64,000 nt of DNA from Polytrichum commune (GCA_950295325.1 OX485803.1:58541554-58605553); one strand, 5' to 3'; shown: positions 35,150 to 48,345, numbered from the stretch's first letter. Made by a program: numbers and translations. The notes: generated by a model from the sequence alone, not told the origin.

Positions 35150-35285
35150 GAAGACTTTGCGAACTTTTGTAAGTTGCATATGAGTTTATTAATTTTTGAA
35201 TTTTTTTGGGTACACTCTGTATTGACTTGTTAATCTACGGAATAGTGTTTTTTTTTTTTTTTTTTCTGAGAATTTTCCAATCTAT
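35150..35285 (+). repeat. Dispersed repeat family E, copy at 35.2 kb
   Basis: GCGAACTTTTGTAAGTTGCA, TATGAGTTTATTAATTTTTG, ATCTACGGAATAGTGTTT, a T tract at about 35247-35265, and GAGAATTTTCCAA match, in order, the two tandem copies at 63345-63460 and 63480-63612. Confidence 0.5.
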
Positions 35286-36639
35286 CTAGCTAGCTTGCCT
35301 GAAAGAGCAAAAGTTTCTGAAAGCGACGCTTTAAGGCGTGCGTACCGTATGGAAGAGGGACTCTCATGGGCCATGGCCACATGCAACGCGGAGGCATCTC
35401 TCTCTAATTCCGATTTCCATATTCTTCTTCTTTTTGTATCCGAGTCCATTGGTGGTGACAAATAAAGCAATGATGAAGAGCACGGTTGTCTATCTTACAC
35501 CGACATGAAGTAGTGTCAGGGCTATCCTTCCTTCGCCACTGCCGCTGCATTATGAGGACCTTCTTGCTGTGCAGCAGAGAAGGAGATAATCATGAGGCAC
35601 AGCTCATGTGTGTCAGGCCACAAACTTCAATTCTACTACAAGCCAAACTTCCGGCATGCCCATATCTAATATACGTAAGTTGTTGCAGTCATGAGTGCTA
35701 GCTACCTTGCAGAGGGTTATGCAAAACAAATAAATAATCTCCGTCTCTCATTTAAAGACAACAGCCTAGTTTTAGTTCAACCAGCTCACCTAATGCCTGT
35801 TTCATATGGTTGCCATCTTCCGAAAGGCAGAGCGAGCGATTGAGGCCGATCAGTTTCTCAGAGTTCTGTGAGTTCCTCGCGGTTCCAACTGAGTAGGTGT
35901 AGTAGGTTCATGAGGCCCGTTTAATAAGGCACCTATAACGAGATGTCCATGCCCACGTTCCCAGACTTTTACATATTCTTATCGATGGTAATCTAAGAAA
36001 CAGTAACACAAAAGAATTGAAGAAAATGGAGTATTATAACGGGCACCTTGAAACAAGCTGCAACCTCAAGATTGAGGGTCAAAATGACACGTTCTTGATG
36101 ACTTAGTGGGCAACTTGACACGTCCAACATACTCTCACAATAAAAATTAGACCCAGTTCTTGTCGTTTTGGTCCCAAACTCCTCTTTCCTCGGGGTGAAA
36201 TGAGCGTCCAATGAGTACATTGAATGATGTGCTTAAGATGCACAACCAATCATCTAAATTTAGGTTATAATGGACACAACGTGTATTTTACATGGTTGAA
36301 TTAAGTGGAGGTGAGGTGTAGGTATAGCATGATCCATGTGCACATATGAAAGGTCCACTGCATAGCACATTGTAACAAAGAGAGGCAAGTGGAGGTTCCA
36401 ACATTGGCAGGACCATGGACTTCCCAAATTTATGTTTTAATGAACAACAAATATTAAGACATCATAAACAAGTGTGGCATGTCACTTATGGTTTCATGTC
36501 TTCATAATCATGAGGTTCAGATAAAGTCGTAATAGGTTATACAAAAGGTGCTTCATTACTTGAAAAAGGTGGGGTGTGACCTAGACGGATAGCACAAGCA
36601 CATGGTCATGTATGACCACAATGGGTTTTGGAACATTTG
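35286..36639. other. Intergenic DNA; mixed composition 35.3-36.2 kb
   Basis: Base composition is balanced at 35.3-36.0 kb, with short frames on both strands (for example 35282-35470 -, 35486-35701 +), but no domain or splice pattern that I can assemble into a gene. Confidence 0.4.
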
Positions 36640-36977
36640 CTCGGGGGGGGGGGGTAGTCATTGGTTGGAGTAGCAATATACGTGCGAACAAATGATAGGG
36701 TATTTTAAAAACATGAGGGCTAAAAATTATAAATGGACTTAAGAGTAATATAGGGTATCAAAAATGGCATTGGACATCTTTAAAGTACTATAGGGTATGG
36801 AATAATAGCTAATTTGGAATTATAAGTAATGCAACCCATTTTTCTATTAACCCAAAGTAGAAATTTACATAATGATAGCATGTGAAAAAAAAAGAGAATT
36901 GAAAGTAATACCCCCTATAAAATAGTGGTTGTTTGCACCTATATCCTTAACTTTTTAACACACTGCCCCCCCTTGAG
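36640..36977 (+). mobile_element. G-tract-ended inverted-repeat element (family G, copy 2, 338 bp)
   Basis: The left end is CTC followed by 12 G (36643-36654) and TAGTC. The right end on the other strand is CTCAAGGGGGGGCAGTG. The words AATATAGGGTAT and ACTATAGGGTAT inside match the subrepeats of the 17.4-kb copy. It is half the length of that copy, so one or both are deletion derivatives. No coding capacity. Confidence 0.5.
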
Positions 36978-39456
36978 AATATTTGAACATAGAAGCTCCT
37001 CAAGAATTTGAGATTTGATCAAGACATATTCAAGTGGTTTATAATTACTTTGAAAGGCTAACCAACTTGTAGGTACATCTGCATGTAATTGACTCATATT
37101 TATGCAAAATTATACCAAGGTCTACTCCTAAATTACAACATGCTTGAACCATATTGGCGGATTCCTTGATACAATTGCACATGCAGACGTATTTATATTG
37201 ATTAAAGATTAATTATTGCGGGTAGTTGATTTATGTTTGCACATGTATGATATGTGTAGTTGATTGACTACATATAACTTTTTTTTCATGATTGCCAATA
37301 TTGTAACATTCGAATAAAACTTGAGGATTCACATATATTTCTCATGAAATTTAGACAATTGAAATAATATTGACATCTCCACCCACAAGATTGAGTCAAT
37401 CAAATAATCCATCTCTTAATACAATGTGGGTTGAAATACAATGTGGACCCACATTATTATCTCCTATGTTTTTAGTGTTGGTTTCTTCATATACCTAGTG
37501 TCATTGGCCCACATGATTTCCCATAAACAATGTAGTTAGGACCGGTTCAGATAGTGTCCCAAGTCCTAAGTCCCAAGTATGACATGGATGCCTATATGGC
37601 AACACTTTTTGGAGGTGAGGCTTGCAACTTGTGTAGAGAGCTGGGTCAAGCAAAATGCTAGACCCAACTCTGGAGGCTTGATGCTCAAAAATTGATACTT
37701 TACCTCCATGTTAGGAGTTGCTAACATGAGCAGGACTTGGAACTTGAGACCCCATGTGAACCAGCCCTTTATGCACAGAGCTACTACTTTTGAAGTGTGG
37801 CTCTAGCTCAACGTGACTTCGCAACATCATGGGATTACATGTGCTTATGCTACAAGTCATTCACAAATTACCAAACCCAGATGTAGCTGTGAAAATTCAT
37901 TTACAGCTTACAATACCTGGTGGTATAATCCAAATATGATAACTGCACATCCACTCTACCTCAGTGAACAGGTAAGAAATCGTGTGATATGCTTCGCTGA
38001 AGCCTTTGATAAGCCCGCAAATACACATGGGGGCAAAGGAAGGTAATGATGGCTGACTTACATGGCGTGAACTGCAATTCAAGATGCTAAGTTAAACTCC
38101 GCCCAAAAAGGCTTCACAAGAAATACCATGCAAAGGACAGCATTCAGAAGTCAGGTTGATACACGTTGATTGGAGTGCCAGGTTCTTTGTAAATGGCAAT
38201 ATCGAGATCACACACTGGCATGATTTTCCAGTGCTGCTTAAGGTCAGAAATCATCATTGTGGACCTTTCAGAAATTCCATTTATTCCACTGAAATTAGCC
38301 TGAGGTGTGGTTTAATCTAAATCATTGTCAGATAAGAAGCGGATTGTGCAGTGTCAGAGACCAATCAGCTTGTTGCTTATTGTTTTTGTTGTGTCTAAAG
38401 ATATGTAAAGAACAACAACATTTATGTGTGTCACAGGTCCAAAAAGAACACATATCGAGTGTCCGGTTCCGGTACTAGTAGGTAGTCAAGCTTACATGTC
38501 TCCTTTCCCAAGGTTATGTTCGTGTGAGAAAGTACATGTAGGGGGAAGTCATATTGACTGTATACACCAATGAATGATAAGTCACAACCACAGTGGCAGG
38601 AGATTACAATCAAGCTAACCAACCTACACACTGCACAAGCCACTAATACACTGCGCAAATTACTTGCTGACTGGTGAAATCCATGTCTACTTGTTCGGAT
38701 TGATCTGAAACCGAGAGCCATGCATTCCGTTATGTGTTTATAATGACATCCAAACCATTAAGGAAAAAAAATTCATAAAGTCTTTTTGGAAGTTAGTCTA
38801 TGGTTCACTAATAGACTTTTGCAATATAACCACGTTAGCATTTGTTACTCTTCGGTTGGGATTTGGTAGGTTGACAGGTACCTCAATATGAATTGGGTGA
38901 TGAGTGTTATCAAATTTCCTCCAACTACCACATGATATAACATATCATGTGAATGTAAAATCCAGGGGAGAAAAGGGTGACACCTTTCATTGCTGAAATG
39001 CCAAGTCTCAAAACATTTGATGGAAATTCTAATATTTGAGCAATCGAAAATTTGTGAAGATTCTACCAGTTTGATTTCATTGCAAGGGAAAAGGGGGTGG
39101 AAAGTTACATTACATGTCTCAATCAATGATAATAGTGATAAGGAAGTATGTTGTTAAATATTGTTGTTTATGTCAAAGTCGATGTTTGATACAAGATTTG
39201 TGAAAGTTAAGTGATAAAGGATATAACGTTGTATGGTTGTAGTGCTTCCTTCCTTCTACTCATATTGGCTAAAGTATGTGGCCATTGGTTAAACACTAGT
39301 CCTATGCATGCATCTATATTGGAGTGGTATATGGCAAGGCTTGCATATAAGAATGGAGACCAAAATGACACGTGTTACAATGAGATTGGACTATGTGCTT
39401 GGAATAAGGACATCACCTTAGGTTCAATACTTAACATAATTTGGGGAAGGGGGACC

Positions 39457-39470
39457 GGGGGGGGGGGGGG
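39457..39470. repeat. Poly(G) tract, 14 G
   Basis: An uninterrupted G14 run preceded by GGGGAAGGGGGACC. No inverted partner was found nearby. Confidence 0.95.
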
Positions 39471-41639
39471 TATGTGATCACTTAAAGAGAAAGAAGAACA
39501 TTCAACTTGACCTCTTATAACTTTTTCATCCCAACTCCAATTTTGACACTAGAAACGGCAATCTTCATGGTTCACAAGTGCTAATTGGATGAGACAATAT
39601 GTGATCCTATCCAACACCCAAAAGGGTATGTGGAGTTGAAAGCGGCCTTTATCCCTTATGCTTGAAACTTCTGCTACTGTGAGGTCACCGGTGAGTGGGT
39701 TCTGCTTTCAACAGGGACATTGATATCTTAGAATATAGATACAACAGTGACGTTGCACAAAGCCATTATCCTGCACATGCAATCCATGCAGTGAGATTTC
39801 ACACCACACTTTAATTTCTTGTCTGCTTCTCATCTGCCCTGAAGATACCTTACCTGGGGGTTGGCCCACAATCAGGAGTTCAAACACAAACGCAGCATGA
39901 TTCAATTATACCACATGCACATCTGCAGTGAACGACATGTATTCCACTGTATAAACAGGCATCTGTGGCATCTATTGGCTGGCCGATAAGTTTGTTACTG
40001 CCCACTTTGTCGCCAGCTCCTTCCCTCCTGTCACTCTTGAGGAGAACATATAATATTATTTGCATATACATGAGAAATGCAAACTACAGTAGTAGTCCTA
40101 TTTTCAGCAAGCCTGTCCTTTGGGCTTTGCAAAGCAAATAATTTGGTGACAGGATTGCTTACTTTCAGCTTGATGGAAGGCAGATTTCAGGACTACTACA
40201 TACATGATATTACTGCTGCAGTAACAAGTCAAGCATGAAGATCTGAGTGGCGCAAATTTCCAGACTGTGGCATATATTAATACACATACTAATTAGCTTC
40301 TCACATGTGACCATGCAACATCCACTCATAGTGGGTGTTATGACTGGCCTCCGATTATCGCAATGTACAAGACAGCCATGATTCTATCATATTTCCTCTG
40401 AATCCCTCTTAACATCCCTTTCTACAAACGGGGAGATCCGACAGCTAGGTACAGATGAGCCGGTTCCGTTTGAGAAATAACGGGTCCATGCTCAAGACTT
40501 TTAGCAGATTGCTGGCCATTTTAGAGGAATCTACTGAACATGCCTTAAAATAATAAAGTGAGCCCGAAAGAAATCACCAGCATGTAACCAGGTGGGCTTG
40601 AAAAATCTTATGAGATATATCTCAATTGATTTCGCCCTACAGTATTTCTCCCCGTTCACTCTCTTTGATTTCCAGTCTGAAGTTTTACTTTGCATGTCAT
40701 GGTCAGTGACGTGTATTGATCATGTTCCTTTGTATTTAGGCTGGAGTGATGGTTCTGTAGTGAACGTGAAGTTGGCGTCTGTCCACTCCAAAGGTTTTCT
40801 GGGCGGACGCAGTGATGGCGCTTGGGCTTGGGCTGACACTCAGCTTTTCACTTCGTCCTCCTCTCGTCTTCAGTCTGGCCAACCTTCCGCCATAGCCAGA
40901 ATCATATATTGAGCTGTTGTTCTTGTGTATGCCTCCATAATAAGTGCCTTCATGTGGCGGGTCTGCACCTCACCTCTTCTCTGACCGTTGGTGGATGGGC
41001 ATTCCCGCCACTAAATTATAAGCCTTACTCCACCGCACCCCAACACAAAACAACAAATAAAATAAAATAAACGAATTTCCCCTGCAGAATTTTTTCCCTG
41101 CCCATGATAAAATACCAGAAACACAAAGTACAAACTCAGCCCCAATCAGACAAAAAAGAACACAAGCATCTGGAAGTAATAAGAAGATGCATAGTGTAAG
41201 CTTCTGTTGCAGGAACATGGAAGCACTTACATAAAAAATGGATTCTATCATAAGGATTATAAATGAATAAAAATATACCAAACACATAGCATGGTTATGA
41301 AGAACGGTTTCCAGTTCTGAAGAAATGTAGGTGATGTTTTGCTTGCGATAGGTAAGTATGCACTTGGAGAAAGTGGAATTCAATGTGAAGTTTGATGTCC
41401 AAGGCCAATTGACAGTATGATGGCTATCAATTATGTTCAATGAATCTTGCATGCTATCAAATTTGGCCATGGAGTGCCAGCAACAATCTGATCAAATTAC
41501 TGGCTTCTCTTAATAAGCGTCAACATTGGTAAATCATCGCTTTTGAAGCATTACAGCATGTACACATAATTAACATATTATAGTCAATCATTACAGTCGA
41601 TGGATCTTCACATCACTGCCCTCTTATAAGAACTTGAGA

Positions 41640-41722
41640 GTAGGGGGGATTTTGAACCCTGCTCTGGAAGACCTAGAACCCAGATCAAATGACCTATTAG
41701 GCATTGATTAGAATCCCGTGTT
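41640..41722 (-). mobile_element. tRNA-like SINE head (RNA polymerase III A and B boxes)
   Basis: On the minus strand, GGTTCAAAATCC (complement of 41647-41658) fits the B-box consensus GGTTCRANNCC. About 35 bp upstream, ATGCCTAATAGG (complement of 41693-41704) fits the A box at about 9 of 12 positions. The spacing is right for a tRNA-derived promoter, but the sequence does not fold as an intact tRNA. A tRNA-derived SINE fits best; its 3' body and tail are not defined. Confidence 0.4.
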
Positions 41723-42224
41723 GAAGAAATATTCATCAACCAAATTTGTAGATGCCGTGAATTCTTGGTTTAATGGTAAACCGTCACGGCATGCCATAGA
41801 GAGTTACATTACGGCAGGTGCATGGTCTCAGGGCACTTTAAAGTTTCCACTACAATGTTCATGGTATTTGAATGTCACTTACTATTTGGAGTTACGCAAG
41901 GTTATAACTTTTTACTCTTAATGTAAATTTTTACCAAGTTATAAAAATGTGCCTTAACATCCGAACAATCAAATTTGACTTTTGTTGGTAAAAGAATGAG
42001 AACTATAATGAGTAGTTCTAGCATTGTGTAATTAAAAATATTAAGTGACACTAAATAACATATACAAGGTAGAGTTGAAGGGCCCGTGTCCATCAAAATA
42101 TAAAATCTAGTTAATTGCTGGCCAAAAATAGGTCTAAGTTTATTGCTTTGAGTCTGCTAGAGTGATGAGACTCTGGCTAGTCCTAACTCTACTACTCCAG
42201 GTTCAATGCAACAATTGGTTTAGG

Positions 42225-42555
42225 GCAGTCGACCAACCAATTGACTATTAAGACCAAATTTATTTATTTTAAATCCAAATTAGTCTATTAGTTTATTTGG
42301 AACTTTTGAATTCTTTTCCCTTTGCAATCATCTACTACGTCGACTCTTATTTTGTAATTGACCACCATGTCAACTGCAAAGTAGCAGTCGACAGTTCAAC
42401 TAGGTTGTTGACCTTGGTTGAATGTGTCAATTTACCTTTAAGTAAAATGTTAGACTTAAATCTCTACCCACGTGATTTTTTGGGTTTAGCATCACATCGT
42501 TATCACAAGATGTGACGCAACGTGACTCAATGAAAGTTGACGTGAAATACTTGCT
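42225..42555 (+). repeat. Dispersed repeat family B, 3' half only
   Basis: ACCACCATGTCAACTGCAAA, GCAGTCGACAGTTC and the terminal ATCACATCGTTATCACAAGA...TGACGTGAAAT match the 3' half of 24693-25312 in order. Confidence 0.55.
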
Positions 42556-45147
42556 TGGTGCTACATTAAAAATCACAAAAAAAGCCACCCTAATTAACAT
42601 GGCACACCAATTTTAATGCCACACTACGTCAAATCTTTAGTGTAACGCTAAGACCCTATTATCCCCGTAGATGAAGTATTCAATGTGTAATGAGTTCCAA
42701 TACATATCACAACGGATTGTTAATGATTATGGGATAAAGAAGGTATATAGAGCAAACTTCCAGAGTCACCTGATTGCATCTAAAGTGTGCAATAAGTGGT
42801 GTACCAAGTCATAATTTCTGAGATTGTGCTATACATTGATCCCCCAGAGTGTACAATGTAATGCCTCTCGCTTGAGTCCACTTGACTCATTGCAAATTTG
42901 TGATTGAAGGGCGAATATAGTGGATCAGAAGTCCGTCTCAAAATGCACATACAAAACTGAGCACGATTGCTAGACTTCATGAGGAAAGTCGGCACTTCCT
43001 GTCAAATTCCCTGCCCATTCCCCACCAATTCTATGATAATTCAACACACAGGTATTTCGATCAGCATCACAAGCTGTATTCTAATTTATTTTCCCACCTC
43101 AGACCTCGTGTTCAATGTTCGTTAGGCTACGTTTGCTGACATAGCCTAAGAAGCAATGGTACATGTTACACGATGACATGCATTCGTATTTCACTGCCCA
43201 TCAAGTTTTTCTTATCCGTGCAGTTCCCAACATATTCAGCTCCTGTTTCAAAATCCAAGACACCCCTTTAGCCTAGCCTGGGAATCTCATGCGAGTAGAA
43301 TACGTATTTACATATACACCTGTGGGAAGACTGTATTCTATAAAGGTCAAAGACGGTGGCCGACACTACAAAGTACGTCACAGAAGGGGGGGTGGCACAG
43401 TTCCCCAGATGTGGGGTGGGCGGCGACACAAGCATATACAAGTTATTCAGGCTATTCAGGCTATTTCTGTAACTCTAGGTGTTCTCAAAGGCCTTCAAGA
43501 GCTTGTAAGTTCTCCAACGTCTTCCTCGGTTACCACGTGGCCGGCTGGTCCTTGTACTTATACAGCCCAGTGCATGCGTACAGAGGGTTCCCGTAAGTTC
43601 CCGTCCCCGACTGCAGTGACGGATGATTGTGAACTTGGTTTTTCCTGGAACCAATGGAATTTCATGCTGCAACCAAGTTACCATCCCTGACCCCGCCCTC
43701 TCCCAGAAGCAAGCAGTACAGTCACTGCAGCCTGGTACCAAATCCTCACCTCAATTAGTTCTCAGTTATTATAATAGTTTCAATCTGGAGACCAGATCGT
43801 GATCCAGTCATGTTGTGCATGCGGCAATATTTAAAAGGGTTGGTGCTTACTGGACACCCTTAAATGTAAGCCCCTTCCTCCATCCGTACACCATTCATGG
43901 TATTTAGTGTCACGCGCACTGTTTGCGAAGGGCCTAAACTAGATACCTAGAGGTCTCGAAATGTTACGTCCACTAATCGTCAACATGATACTATTCATTA
44001 ACATAAGTCATTTTTGAAAAATTACTATGATATTTAGTGTAGCACATTGGGATACTTGAGATGATAGTTTTGCATTCAATATGCAAGGGAAAGATGTTCT
44101 TGAGGATATTAATGGCAAGTGCCATGTGTTTACTTATTAATATGCAAGAGGAAGAAATTTTTAAGCAACTAATGTCAAGTGTCATTTGTGTACACTTTAA
44201 TCAACTTGTAGACCATTGTGTAACTTAGACATTCACCTCATAACACTATTGACCATACTCATGCCAAGATACAAGCGAGCGCACTTGCGACAAATTATGT
44301 GCTAAGGGATCTTACACCAAATGTCATGAGGTGACACTAATGATGAAGTTGTTTGTCGCCAAGAAAATTCAAGACAATGACCTTATGGATGTGATCTTTA
44401 GATTGAAGTCAACAAATTTGCTTCACAATTTTATTTTAAATTTAATAATTAATGTGCATATTTGTGAAGTTAGTAGTGCACAGATTAAACCCTATCTATC
44501 ATCGCACTACATTCTTTAATAGAATGCCCTGTTTCCCTCCCCCTGCATGCACACGCAATGGTGTGACCAAGTGGTAGCTGGAGTAAAAAGTAAACGAGCG
44601 TTTTAAGAAATTTGCAAGTAAGTTTTAGGGCGTCGACCACCGTATAGAGCGGGCGGCATTTACCATGCCATGACTACTGCTGCCACCCTGTGTATGTGAA
44701 CGGGAGAAACAATAAGTAGGGTTTGTTCTTGCTCTTCAACTGCTGCCATGACGCGCTGTTTGGCAGACCCTGGATTCCTCGGCTTTAATGGCCTGCCCAT
44801 GAGCAGCTTCGATTGTTCCACCGTCTGTTTCAAGCTATGTTGATCGCGTTACCATGAATCATGTACCACTGGACTCATGACAATATTGAAGCACTCAATC
44901 AATCGGACCACAAACTAGCTAGCTAGCTAGGGGTGAGGCTGGAAGGCATCTGCCGGATGATCTTCTGCTGTTGGCTTGGCTTGGATGGATTGCTTCAAAC
45001 ATCATGCGGATTTTTCCAAGTGCCACATGTCCGACATGATATAGTTGTGTGGGGTTGTGCGCAAGCACCCTCTTTTTGGTCGTCAGGGAGGTTTCGAAAT
45101 ATGAGGAGATGCAAATCTCTTCTCTGATAGAAAGTAGGTGGTACTCA
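42556..45147. other. Intergenic DNA, no assignable gene
   Basis: Overlapping frames at 43289-43741 on both strands have balanced composition but no motif. The 133-codon plus-strand frame at 43289-43690 ends in a region also open on the minus strand. A (TAGC)n run lies at about 44918-44930. No RNA gene seen. Confidence 0.4.
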
Positions 45148-45647
45148 GGGCCACTTCACACACGAGCCAAGAGCCGCGACCATGAGATTGTGAGAGCCCA
45201 AAAGAAAGTGTCCAAAGGCCGTCCCAACACACCTCCGCAATCACGTCGTGTGGTCACGGACCCTTTGAATGTAGTGTGAAGTCATATGTGATCAGGCCCT
45301 CAACCAAACGCTATTTCAATGAATTTCTATTCACACGGGTCCTCACACATGATAAAGTAGAATAAACCAACGGTTGTGAGCGTTCGGAGTGCCGTGGTCT
45401 CCTAGTTTTGTGTTAGGCCTACCTCCAAGAGGTGGTTTTTGAAAATAGTCCAAGTGACCATGAAACATGATCCATTCAGTGCCATGTAGGAATCTATGTG
45501 GACTTTACATCCATCTTGCATTCACATACTCCGTTGGTCTCTCAAGCGTAGTGTGAAGCGAACTTGGACCGGCTCTGTCCTTTCCACCAATGAGAGTGCG
45601 TGGAGTGTAATGGTCATGGGCTCTCAGTCCCATGTGTGAAGTGGCCC
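45148..45647. mobile_element. Inverted-repeat DNA element, about 500 bp (Harbinger- or hAT-like ends)
   Basis: The left end GGGCCACTTCACACACGAGC and the right end, on the other strand, GGGCCACTTCACACATGGGA are near-identical for about 16 bp and remain similar for about 40 bp (AGAGCC...CATGA). The adjacent trinucleotides are TCA (left) and TAA (right): this could be a PIF/Harbinger TWA duplication with one mutation, or, if the end is read as YAGGGCC, a hAT-like end without a preserved TSD. No open frame of note, so non-autonomous. Confidence 0.6.
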
Positions 45648-45954
45648 TAAACCCATCATTAAGAGCACTCAGCATAAATAGTGTTGTTAGATTCAAAAGG
45701 TTTTTGATTATTCTCATTAGCGATTCTAAGGGAATTCTAACACACCAAAGTATGTCCTATTTGAATTCCACATGCAATAGCTATAAGGGTTCAAGTTTAA
45801 CTGGTGGATGACCAACATGGAAGCTTGATGTTAAGGTGTTACGTGGATCAATATGTCTTTCATCTACAAGATTTAAGGGTGTTAGTTTGGGCACCCTCTA
45901 CTTTCCAGGTATTCTTACAATAATTCTTATATATAATAACATGTGATGTCCACC

Positions 45955-46093
45955 TAACATTATTAAGCAGTGTGCGTTTGTTCATGTGGACCCCGAATAT
46001 AACCATGTTCAGTTTGAATTTGCACTAGCCGCGGCATCCCATGATTACATTCTCAGGACCCACATGAACAAATGCACATTGCCTAAAAATGTT
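45955..46093. mobile_element. Foldback MITE / long hairpin, about 139 bp
   Basis: The left arm TAACATTATTAAGCAGTGTG...TTTGTTCATGTGGACCC is the imperfect complement of the right arm GGACCCACATGAACAAATGC...TAAAAATGTTA. Arms of about 45 bp are separated by about 45 bp, so the transcript would form a miRNA-precursor-like hairpin. No target duplication could be fixed. Confidence 0.6.
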
Positions 46094-47590
46094 ATACACC
46101 TAGTCACTAAGTGGGTGTATGTACTTTGAGGTGGGAATGATGACCATGACTAACAAAGCTCTACAAGCTAAGATTAAGAGGTTACTAACTTGTTGGAGCT
46201 CATGATGTGCAACAATATGGTAGAAGCACCCATTTGGACACTTTTAGCAATTGAGCACATATGCTAGTATTGATGTCTATAAAGAAACAATTGTATATGA
46301 AATATGGTAGACAAGTACATGAAGAATCCCTATCCAAAGAAAACCTCAAGTGTTGGAGTCATACTGAATATTTTGTTTTGTGATGAGCTTTTCAAGCTAG
46401 AAAACACAAGGACCTAAGATAATCACATAGGTGCCCCCACGGGCTTTTAGAATCTATTCATCGCTCTTAAGATTTCAAAATTCTCATTGTCAAAGACTCA
46501 TTGAGTTATTTCAACTCGTAAGTAACATCATTAACTCCATGCCCCATGATGGAGACATCAAGAGCTCTTTGGCTATGGGGGTGCCTCGCCTTTGTGATCT
46601 TGAACAAAACGCCCCTCGGCATTTTACGCACACAACAACCCACGCCCACTTCAACGACACCACATTGCAAAGGTGTACCCAACCATGCCAATATTGGCAC
46701 ACACAACCATCAAGACCTCGCTTGCCATAGAGCAAACATGCGCCACCCATGCCCTGTCTTCCATGCCTTCTGCACACACAACAACAACTCTAGCCCCAAA
46801 CCCTATGTGAGACTACACCAAAGGCCTATACCATCATGAGCAGATACTCCCATCCCCCCCCCCCCCCTCCACCTACGTCCCCATTCATGTCGTCTATCTA
46901 ACACAAACACACCACAAGCCACACTACCATATCCACCCCACACCTCACCTCTCACACACATGTGGCCCCATTATTCCTTGAAGATCAATGCACACATCAA
47001 CATGACATTTAAATCCACTTTATTACTTGGTTTTCCAATACAAGATTGCCCAAGGTGCCATAACTCTTCCACATTTATAAGTCCATAATGGCTCGGGACA
47101 CCCCTTCAGACTTCCAATCTACACTACAAGCCAATTACTATACTTGCAAAATAACATACAAATCCCCTCCTCTCTTATACTCTTCAACATCTGCCATAAA
47201 GATTGAATTTTGCAACCCACTGAAGACCTCCCCCCCCCCCAACCCATATACACCCCAACACCACCTCTTTTATCACTTATTTGCCTTTCGAATTCTCTCC
47301 ATCTTCTTAGGGTAGTGTGAACGAGCCTTTGGCCCATTTGTGTAGTAACTGGTTTGGGGTGCTGGATTTGGGTGTATTGAAGGGGAGCAAGCTCTGGGGT
47401 ATACATTTCCCAACAACACATTTATTGTTGCCAAACTCCCATGTTATCCCAATACCCTTTTAGTGAAACTACATGCTATCCTCCTTGTGCTAGAGCACAT
47501 TATTAACTCCACTATTAGTGTCAGCATCTTCACTTACAGCCTTAGCAAAATACATCTCATATGCAACCACCTTCTCAGCCCATCATCTCA
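46094..47590. other. Intergenic DNA with poly(C) tracts
   Basis: C14 lies at 46854-46867 and C11 at 47230-47240. The region 46.6-47.3 kb is strongly C/A-rich on the plus strand. Overlapping frames of up to 100 codons on both strands look like by-products of that bias. Confidence 0.45.
46854..46867. repeat. Poly(C) tract, 14 C
   Basis: An uninterrupted C14 run in C/A-rich DNA. Confidence 0.95.
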
Positions 47591-47654
47591 ACACAATCAC
47601 CCCAAATACCTCCTCGTCCGAAACATAGCACACAAGATACAAACCTCCAACCCT

Positions 47655-48345
47655 CCTTTGCAAAGTCAAAGCCAAACCTCAAATGCATTAGTGGTCAATG
47701 TAAGGATTGTGAATTGTCATTGTTGCCTTTGTGTGATCATGAACAAAATCCCAATTATGGTAAATCAAAGGTTTGGCGTCATTTTGACAAGGCAATGGCC
47801 AATTTTTGTACAAAGAAGGGTGAACAAAATGAAGTCATTAGGCTAGAATCTAGATTGATTACACCATGGATGTTCTTACAATATGTTGGCCCTAAACTAA
47901 AGAAATCATCCTTCACAACTTCAAAGCCCAGTGGCAAATAATGAGCACAAGCGTTGTTTGTCATTATGAAAGAAGGCAAACTAATAGCACTAGTGGATTA
48001 TGTTGAAAACTATTCATTCAAAGGTGAGAATAAAGTTTTGTTGGAGCATTGGTTCAACTTTCATATCACCATATTTTAACACATAACCTACCAGTTGTAT
48101 ATATCATGGATCGCTTAGACTCTCCAAATCCACATCCATTAACAAAGTATAACTATTACATTTATGATGATAAGAGGCATGACAACTTATTTGTCCAATT
48201 TTGTTTCAAACATCATTATGATTTTCTATCGACTCGAGACATCATCATCCATATACACATTGTCTATTTGGATGTTTGCTCCACCTAGTTCAAAGGCACA
48301 AGATGTTGGTTCCATGTAGTAAGATGGTCAAGAACAACAAACAAA
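47655..48345 (+). pseudogene. Decayed transposase-like gene (DYVENY / KHD-FVQ motif family)
   Basis: Three blocks in shifting frames appear to be one former protein. Block 1 (about 47655-47925) ends RLITPWMFLQYVGPKLKK. Block 2 (about 47957-48079) has MKEGKLIALVDYVENYSFK followed by EHWFNFHITIF and a TAA. Block 3 (about 48103-48335) has YYIYDDKRHDNLFVQFCFKHHYDFL, then IHIVYLDVCST, a TAG and FKGTRCWFHVVRW. The order, with acidic residues in the VDYVENY and YLDVC blocks, recalls a repetitive plant protein family with D-F/Y-x-EN-Y and W-S-D-G-C type motifs that I think is a DDE-like transposase. That assignment is from general recollection and is tentative. At least two frameshifts and two stops rule out a functional product. 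Confidence 0.45.

Larger units (their letters stand above)
36978..42224. other. Long gene-free stretch with no assignable gene
   Basis: The longest frame in the window without an explanation lies here: 40970-41470 (-), about 166 codons, with several hydrophobic stretches but no family signature. Other frames (37813-38046 +, 38431-38721 -, 40592-40912 +) are shorter and equally anonymous. Composition is more balanced than in the flanking repeats, so single-copy non-coding DNA or unrecognised exons are possible. A G14 run lies at 39457-39470, and a SINE-like head at 41640-41722 is listed separately. Confidence 0.4.

Noticed and set aside
40970-41470. 166-codon minus-strand open frame, the longest unexplained one
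   Set aside because: No domain, biased hydrophobic composition typical of AT-rich chance frames, no splice or promoter context. It is mentioned only in the regional entry.
43289-43741. Overlapping frames on both strands in balanced DNA
   Set aside because: Tested for kinase, zinc-finger and transposase motifs by eye; none found, so no gene called.
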